A DNA stretch of 28,944 nucleotides from assembly GCA_966211215.1 (NCBI GenBank), contig CBIHNR010000052.1:1-28944 (forward strand). Reading direction: 5' to 3'. Shown piece by piece: positions 24,560 to 28,944 of the stretch. The translations under genes and the position numbers were made by a program. Numbering within the stretch: position 1 is the stretch's first letter; the number at the start of each line of letters is the position of its first letter. This DNA comes from Desertivirga sp966211215. GTDB taxonomy: Bacteria; Bacteroidota; Bacteroidia; Sphingobacteriales; Sphingobacteriaceae. The notes beneath the pieces were generated by a model, which worked only from the letters and a program-made list of their open reading frames with translations, was not told the origin of the DNA and searched no databases.

Positions 24560-24897
24560 TTCAATTCGTACCTGTAGTAAGTCCTTGCAAAAATATTAAG
24601 AAATGCGAGGCAGCCACTATAGTTTGGTAATAGAACTTCCATTTTCACATTTGTTAACTGTGCAAAAACAAGATGGCATCTTTACAAAAATGATCAAAAC
24701 TGTATATCTAACTGTGTATTAGAAAGTCGATAATGATCAGTAATTTACATGTCGGAATTAATATATCTACCTACTTGTAAAATTCTTTAGCAGCGGATCG
24801 CTCTTTTTTTATTTTCTGCTGTCAGTAATTTAATTATCAATGAAAGAGGTTCGGCGCTGAAGTTAAATTCCTTTTAAGATCATTAATAACAACACCT
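24560..24897. other. 338-bp divergent intergenic region
   Basis: AT-rich spacer between the HMA/AraC gene (-) and the repeat-protein gene (+). Apart from the -7 element at 24588-24595 I see no gene, strong hairpin or repeat. Confidence 0.5.
24588..24595 (-). promoter_or_regulatory. -7 element before the HMA/AraC gene
   Basis: On the minus strand this reads TATTTTTG, an exact TAnnTTTG match, 28 bp from the start codon. Confidence 0.45.
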
Positions 24898-27573
24898 ATG
24901 AAAAAAATTTTATTAATCTTTTTATTGTTGGCCTGTGTGGGAAATTTTGCACAAAAGGCAATTGCTCAGGCCTGGACGGCTGTAGGTGCCAACGATTTCG
25001 ACGAATTATCTTATAACCTGGCCAGTTCCACAAGCATTGCTATGAATGGCACAGTGCCTTATGTAGCCTTTGTTGACGGTACAACTCAAAAAGCCAATGT
25101 GAAAAAACTTAAGGCCACAGGCTCTGGCTGGGAAAGTGTTGGGGCGGCGAACTTCTCGGCTGATGCTGCCAGGTGGCTCAAATTAGCGATCAGTGGGTCT
25201 ACGCCATATGTTGTTTATCAGGATGTTGCAAGTGGCGAGAGGGCGGTGGTTATGAAACTCAATAGTGCTGGCACGGCTTGGGAAATGGTAGGCAATTCGC
25301 CGGTCTCGGATGCCTATGCCGCTTACACCACTATTGCTTTTAATGGCAACACTCCTTATGTGGCTTATCGCGACGGTGCTAATGATCAAAAGGCCACTGT
25401 AAAAAGATTAAACTCTGCAGGAACAGGTTGGGAAACTGTGGGTACCGCTGGATTTTCGGAAGCTGAGGTGCGCTTTACTTCCATTGCGATAAATGCGGGC
25501 GTACCTTATGTAATTTACTCATCAAACGCAGTCTGCACGGTTAAAAAGCTGAATTCTGCCGGAACAGACTGGGAAACGGTAGGCCCGGCTGATTTCTCAG
25601 GCCTTGGAGCGGATGGTAGTTCCATCATCTCTTATAACGAAACTCCTTATGTTGCATATCAAGACCAGGAAAAAGTTACTGTTAAAAAACTCAACGCTGC
25701 AGGTACTGACTGGGAGACTGTTGGCACTGAACGTTTTTCAATCGCTGAGGCTGCCCATATATCGATGTCATTTAATGGATCATCATTTTATGTGGCTTAT
25801 ATGGATTTTGGGCTGTTTGGCCGTGCAACCGTAGTAAAACTTAATGCTTCTGGAACAGCTTGGGAGCCGGTTGGTAATTCAGGATTTTCAGTTGACTTTG
25901 CACAGACAGTGGGCATTGCAGCAGGTTCAGGCGGGCCTTACGTGGTGTATGTTGACGAAGGCTGGGGATCTAAAGCCGTAGTGAAAAAACTTAACGCCGA
26001 GGGCACTTTCTGGGAATCTGCTTCCCAAAAAACGATATCCGAAGGAGACGGTTTCAGCCCTTCTATGGCTCTCGACAACAACAATGTACCTTATATAGTG
26101 TATGCGGCCAGGATAAACGGAAGTAAAGCTACCGTGAAAAGACTTAACGCTGCCGGCTCCGATTGGGAAAGTGTTGGCCTTGAAGGTTTTTCAGCAGCTA
26201 CGGCGTCCTCAACCACCATTGCGTTTAAAGAATCCGTGCCTTATGTAGCCTATCAGGACGAAGCCAAAGGATTTAGGGCGACAGTTAAACGCTTTAATGC
26301 CGCTTCAAACCTTTGGGAGAGCGTTGGGCAGGAGGGTTTCTCTGGCGCAAACGCTAATTATTTATCTATAGTGGTAAATAAGGGCATTCCGTACGTTATT
26401 TATTCAGACGAAGCTAACGAAGGCCGGGTAATTGTAAAAAGGTTCAACGCAAGCGGAAACTGGCAAAATGTGGGCGCCCCGGGATTTTCGCCTGGCAGGG
26501 TTTATTATCCATCTTTAGCATTTGTAGGCTCAAGGCCTTATGTTGCATTTTCCGATGATAATCAGAAAGTAACGGTAATGAGGCTAAGCACGAGCGGGGC
26601 GGTATGGGAGACTGTTGCTGATGCGGATTTTGTTGGAAAACAATTTACCCGCCCGATTTTAGGCGTATCTGGCAGCACTGTTTATGTTGTTTGTCGTGAA
26701 AATTTGAGCGGAGCCGGTTTTCTTAAACGATTGAATGCAGATGGTACAGCTTGGGTAACTGTAGGTGGAGGTCCGTTTTTTGATTACGTTCAACCGGAAG
26801 ATTACTCCTTGGCTTTTAGCGAGACGACTCCTTATATATCGTTTTCTGATCATACCCAGGGTTCCAAGGCTTCCGTTGTGCGCTTAAGTTCGGCCGGTAC
26901 CTGGGAAACCGTGGGTGCATCCGGATTTTCTGCAGGCCAGATATTAGCACCCTCTATTGTGGCAACTAGCTCAGTGATATATTTAGCATATTCAAATGGC
27001 TCCCTATTCGCCAAAAAAATGACTGTTAAGGCTGCGTCTGTTAACCTAAAAGGATTCTCCGTAAAGATACAGGGCAGAGGAGTAAAGTTAGAATGGATTA
27101 CAGAGTGGGAGAAAAATAATAGTTATTTCACCATTTGCCGCTCAACTGATGGCCAGAATTTCTCAACTATTGCTACACTTAAAGCCAAAGGCACTTCCAG
27201 TACGCCAACGAAGTATACTGCTTTTGACGATAATCCCTCTGCAGGACTTAATTACTATAAGCTTTCACAGACTGATAAAAAGGGTGTCACTACAGAACTG
27301 GGGGTAAGAACCATCCAGGTTGATTTGAAACCAAGTGCATGCTTAAAGGCTTTCCCTAATCCGGCAAGAAGTAAAGTAGCAATACACCTTGATGCCGGGC
27401 TCTATTCTAAAGCAGAGTTATTCAGTATGGGAGGCAGGCCCCTGCAATCAAAAGACATTCGCCCCGCTGACTCTCTGGTTGAATTCAACGTTGAAAGCCT
27501 GCCTATAGGATTATACTTCGTGTATTTAAATGGGAAAAAAGGTAAGGCGGCTTGCCAGTTTGTTAAACAATAA
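24898..27573 (+). CDS. Secreted 14-repeat (beta-propeller-like) protein with T9SS sorting domain
   Basis: An 891-residue exported protein. A signal peptide (1-24) ends KAIAQ. Residues 26-714 are fourteen tandem repeats of 46-52 residues, each starting WE(T/S)VG, with GFS about eight residues in, a PYVAYxD strand in the middle and VKKLNxAGT at the end. This four-strand pattern suits propeller blades, and fourteen repeats would make two seven-bladed propellers. Residues ~715-805 form a fibronectin-III-like domain of the kind common before T9SS tails (LEWITEWEKNNSYFTICRS). The last ~80 residues, from KAFPNPARSKVAIHL to CQFVKQ, are a T9SS sorting domain. The ligand is unknown; binding of a glycan or another surface molecule would suit the fold. 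It stands alone, with a terminator downstream. Confidence 0.88.
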   Translation: MKKILLIFLLLACVGNFAQKAIAQAWTAVGANDFDELSYNLASSTSIAMNGTVPYVAFVDGTTQKANVKKLKATGSGWESVGAANFSADAARWLKLAISGSTPYVVYQDVASGERAVVMKLNSAGTAWEMVGNSPVSDAYAAYTTIAFNGNTPYVAYRDGANDQKATVKRLNSAGTGWETVGTAGFSEAEVRFTSIAINAGVPYVIYSSNAVCTVKKLNSAGTDWETVGPADFSGLGADGSSIISYNETPYVAYQDQEKVTVKKLNAAGTDWETVGTERFSIAEAAHISMSFNGSSFYVAYMDFGLFGRATVVKLNASGTAWEPVGNSGFSVDFAQTVGIAAGSGGPYVVYVDEGWGSKAVVKKLNAEGTFWESASQKTISEGDGFSPSMALDNNNVPYIVYAARINGSKATVKRLNAAGSDWESVGLEGFSAATASSTTIAFKESVPYVAYQDEAKGFRATVKRFNAASNLWESVGQEGFSGANANYLSIVVNKGIPYVIYSDEANEGRVIVKRFNASGNWQNVGAPGFSPGRVYYPSLAFVGSRPYVAFSDDNQKVTVMRLSTSGAVWETVADADFVGKQFTRPILGVSGSTVYVVCRENLSGAGFLKRLNADGTAWVTVGGGPFFDYVQPEDYSLAFSETTPYISFSDHTQGSKASVVRLSSAGTWETVGASGFSAGQILAPSIVATSSVIYLAYSNGSLFAKKMTVKAASVNLKGFSVKIQGRGVKLEWITEWEKNNSYFTICRSTDGQNFSTIATLKAKGTSSTPTKYTAFDDNPSAGLNYYKLSQTDKKGVTTELGVRTIQVDLKPSACLKAFPNPARSKVAIHLDAGLYSKAELFSMGGRPLQSKDIRPADSLVEFNVESLPIGLYFVYLNGKKGKAACQFVKQ
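24973..27039 (+). repeat. Coding tandem repeat, 14 units of ~148 bp
   Basis: The DNA encoding residues 26-714 of the secreted protein. Unit lengths in residues are 52, 50, 50, 47, 47, 50, 50, 51, 50, 49, 48, 49, 50 and 46. Units differ in sequence, so the array is old rather than recently amplified. Confidence 0.85.
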
Positions 27574-27593
27574 TTATAGCGTAAACGCATGAA

Positions 27594-27634
27594 AAATAGA
27601 AATCCGGGACAATCTTATTCCGGGATTTCTATTT
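27594..27634. terminator. Bidirectional terminator after the repeat-protein gene
   Basis: AAATAGAAATCC (27594-27605) pairs perfectly with GGATTTCTATTT (27623-27634). It serves the converging repeat-protein and oxidoreductase genes. Confidence 0.8.
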
Positions 27635-27655
27635 ATAAGGATGCGCTTTTGGGTG

Positions 27656-28564
27656 TTAGAAATCTGCCTCAATCAAATCTTTGTTAAGTGATACGCCAGC
27701 AAAACTGCCCGAAGAAACCGCGAGTGAAACAGCCCTTACCAAGTTAGAATTATCGCCACAGGCATAAACCCCTGAAACGTTTGTACGTTGAAAACCATCC
27801 ACCTTAAGCAAGCCCGATTCGGTCAGTTCACAGCCCAGATCTGCCGGAATACTACAATGTTGGAGGAATTTCGGCCTTGAATAGATGGCTTTCACATTCG
27901 TTTCAGATCCATCCTTAAATACGATGTTCTGTATTTTGCCACCATTTTGTTGTAGACTTTTTATCTCCGTTTCTACAACCCTGATGCCGTTCTTTTTGAG
28001 TTTTTCAAGTTGTATTTCCGTGAATTCCTGTTTACCATTCGTAAATATGCTAAGGCTTTTTGTCCAGTTAGAAATCAACCTGGCTAATTCAAAAGCCATT
28101 TCTCCATTCGCCAGTATACCGGTGTCCTCGTTTTTTACCTCATAGCCATGGCAATAGGGGCAATGTAAAATTGATATTCCCCAGCATTCTTTAAAACCAT
28201 CAATTTCTGGCAGAAGGTCTCTTAGCCCCGTGGCAAAGAGCAATTTCCTGCCTTTAAAGGTATCGCCCGATTGAGTCTCAACCGCAAATCCGTTCTCAAC
28301 AATTGATGCTTTAGTGGCGAGTCCTTTATAAAACTTTATAGTTGGATAATACGACACCTGAGCTTTTGCCAGCTCATAAATCTCTCCCGGAGGGCTCCCA
28401 TCCTGAGTTATAAAATTATGTGAGTGCGGAGTTTGCTGGTTACAAGGCTTCCCATTATCGATAATCAGTACATTTCTGATAGCCCGGCCAAGGCTCATTG
28501 CTGCTGAAAGCCCGGCGTAGCTACCGCCAATTATGATTACATCCAGTTTTTGATTTTCTTCCAT
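27656..28564 (-). CDS. Thioredoxin-reductase-like NAD(P)/FAD-dependent oxidoreductase
   Basis: A 302-residue flavoprotein. An N-terminal FAD-binding site DVIIIGGSYAGLSAA replaces the usual GxGxxG with GGSYAG. A redox-type pair CPYC lies at C135/C138 (LHCPYCHGYE), and YACGDN near the C-terminus contacts FAD. The size and order fit the thioredoxin reductase family, but such short variants often use other electron acceptors or act as uncharacterised thiol oxidoreductases, so I do not name it TrxB. The gene is divergent from a Fur-family regulator across 114 bp holding a palindrome that overlaps its probable -33 element. Confidence 0.85.
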   Translation of the reverse strand: MEENQKLDVIIIGGSYAGLSAAMSLGRAIRNVLIIDNGKPCNQQTPHSHNFITQDGSPPGEIYELAKAQVSYYPTIKFYKGLATKASIVENGFAVETQSGDTFKGRKLLFATGLRDLLPEIDGFKECWGISILHCPYCHGYEVKNEDTGILANGEMAFELARLISNWTKSLSIFTNGKQEFTEIQLEKLKKNGIRVVETEIKSLQQNGGKIQNIVFKDGSETNVKAIYSRPKFLQHCSIPADLGCELTESGLLKVDGFQRTNVSGVYACGDNSNLVRAVSLAVSSGSFAGVSLNKDLIEADF

Positions 28565-28652
28565 AGTACGATTTTAAAGGTGTGAATTTGAGGGGCTTTT
28601 GGCCCTGTCTTTTTCTTAATTTGGTGGCTGTAAAGTTAGGATTATTTTATAT

Positions 28653-28673
28653 TATTGCAATTTTGTTGCAATA
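28653..28673. promoter_or_regulatory. Perfect palindrome between oxidoreductase and Fur-family gene
   Basis: Arms TATTGCAA (28653-28660) and TTGCAATA (28666-28673) are perfect, with spacer TTTTG. Toward the oxidoreductase, a TTG inside the left arm is followed by a 19-nt spacer and TAACTTTA (28631-28638), a near -33/-7 promoter. The right arm ends 5 bp before the Fur-family ATG. It is a good candidate operator for the adjacent Fur-family protein. Confidence 0.65.
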
Positions 28674-28678
28674 GTTAA

Positions 28679-28944
28679 ATGAAGAAGAAAAGGAATACGC
28701 CGGCAAAACAGGAGGTTTTAAATATTCTTAGTTCGTCAAAACAGGCATTAAGCCAGGAAGACATAGTGAAAGAAATTAAGGGTTCGATGGATAGGGTTAC
28801 GGTCTATCGGGCATTGAACAGCTTTTGTGAAGATGGGTATGTCCACAAGATATTATCCGACAATGGTAAGTATTATTTTGCCATTTGTTTAAACTGCCGG
28901 GAACATAAACACCAGCATGATCATTTTCATTTCAGGTGTCTCAG
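28679..28944 (+). CDS. Fur-family transcriptional regulator (3' truncated by window)
   Basis: The first 88 codons of a Fur/Zur/PerR-type metalloregulator, running off the right edge. A winged helix covers ~10-65 with the recognition-helix signature DRVTVYRALNSF. The metal-binding hinge follows, with HDHFHFRC and further candidate ligands (C70, C73, H80, H82, H84, C87). It has a short N-terminus beginning MKKKRNTPAK. The palindrome directly upstream suggests it controls itself and the divergent flavoprotein. The metal (zinc, iron or manganese) cannot be assigned from this part; the upstream site resembles neither a classical Fur box nor a PerR box, so Zur is my weak preference. Confidence 0.88.
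   Translation, partial: MKKKRNTPAKQEVLNILSSSKQALSQEDIVKEIKGSMDRVTVYRALNSFCEDGYVHKILSDNGKYYFAICLNCREHKHQHDHFHFRCL

Noticed and set aside
1..28944. CRISPR array or complete insertion sequence
   Set aside because: No regularly spaced direct repeats with unique spacers, no intact transposase and no flanking terminal inverted repeats were found.

Overview
The window looks like a chromosomal segment of a Bacteroidota bacterium, most likely Sphingobacteriaceae (Pedobacter/Mucilaginibacter-like). The reasons are a moderate-to-low G+C content, repeated promoter elements of the Bacteroidota type (TAnnTTTG at -7, with TTTG about 19 nt upstream in the clearest case), two secreted proteins with C-terminal type IX secretion (T9SS) sorting domains, a lipoprotein with the Bacteroidota-style KKDD after the lipobox cysteine, and a long phenylalanine-hydroxylase homologue of the kind I recall from this phylum. 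These family and lineage calls come from recognition of motifs; no search was run.

Layout. 1-345: the last codons of an unidentified gene and an unexplained stretch rich in short hairpins. 346-2522: a TetR regulator, a small ferredoxin-like-fold protein and an MFS exporter, with the same near-palindromic operator in front of the first two genes. 2571-3677: DNA polymerase IV. 3738-9907: aromatic amino acid catabolism, with phenylalanine hydroxylase (+) meeting tail-to-tail a minus-strand row of homogentisate dioxygenase, 4-hydroxyphenylpyruvate dioxygenase, a fumarylacetoacetase-family hydrolase and a flavin reductase. Two heptanucleotide repeat arrays lie inside this row. 10118-12604: helicase HrpB, then a small acidic unknown protein (-). 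13373-14599: a membrane acyltransferase. 15224-15712: a small lipoprotein. 15951-16035: tRNA-Ser(UGA).

16252-19054 is a putative chromate-resistance unit: a ChrB C-terminal-domain/AraC fusion regulator, a small secreted probable outer-membrane protein and ChrA. After a strong bidirectional terminator come a T9SS pectate lyase (-), then a second and clearly different ChrA next to a calcineurin-like phosphoesterase (-), and a heavy-metal-associated (HMA)/AraC fusion regulator (-). 24898-27573 encodes a secreted protein with fourteen ~49-residue repeats. The right end holds a thioredoxin-reductase-like flavoprotein (-) divergent from a truncated Fur-family regulator, with a perfect palindrome between them.

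How the parts work together. The aromatic genes would take phenylalanine via tyrosine, 4-hydroxyphenylpyruvate and homogentisate to fumarate and acetoacetate, but no maleylacetoacetate isomerase is visible. The right half is unusually rich in metal or oxyanion functions: two ChrA transporters, two AraC regulators with metal- or oxyanion-type sensor domains, and a Fur-family regulator. No complete mobile element, CRISPR array or phage gene was seen.
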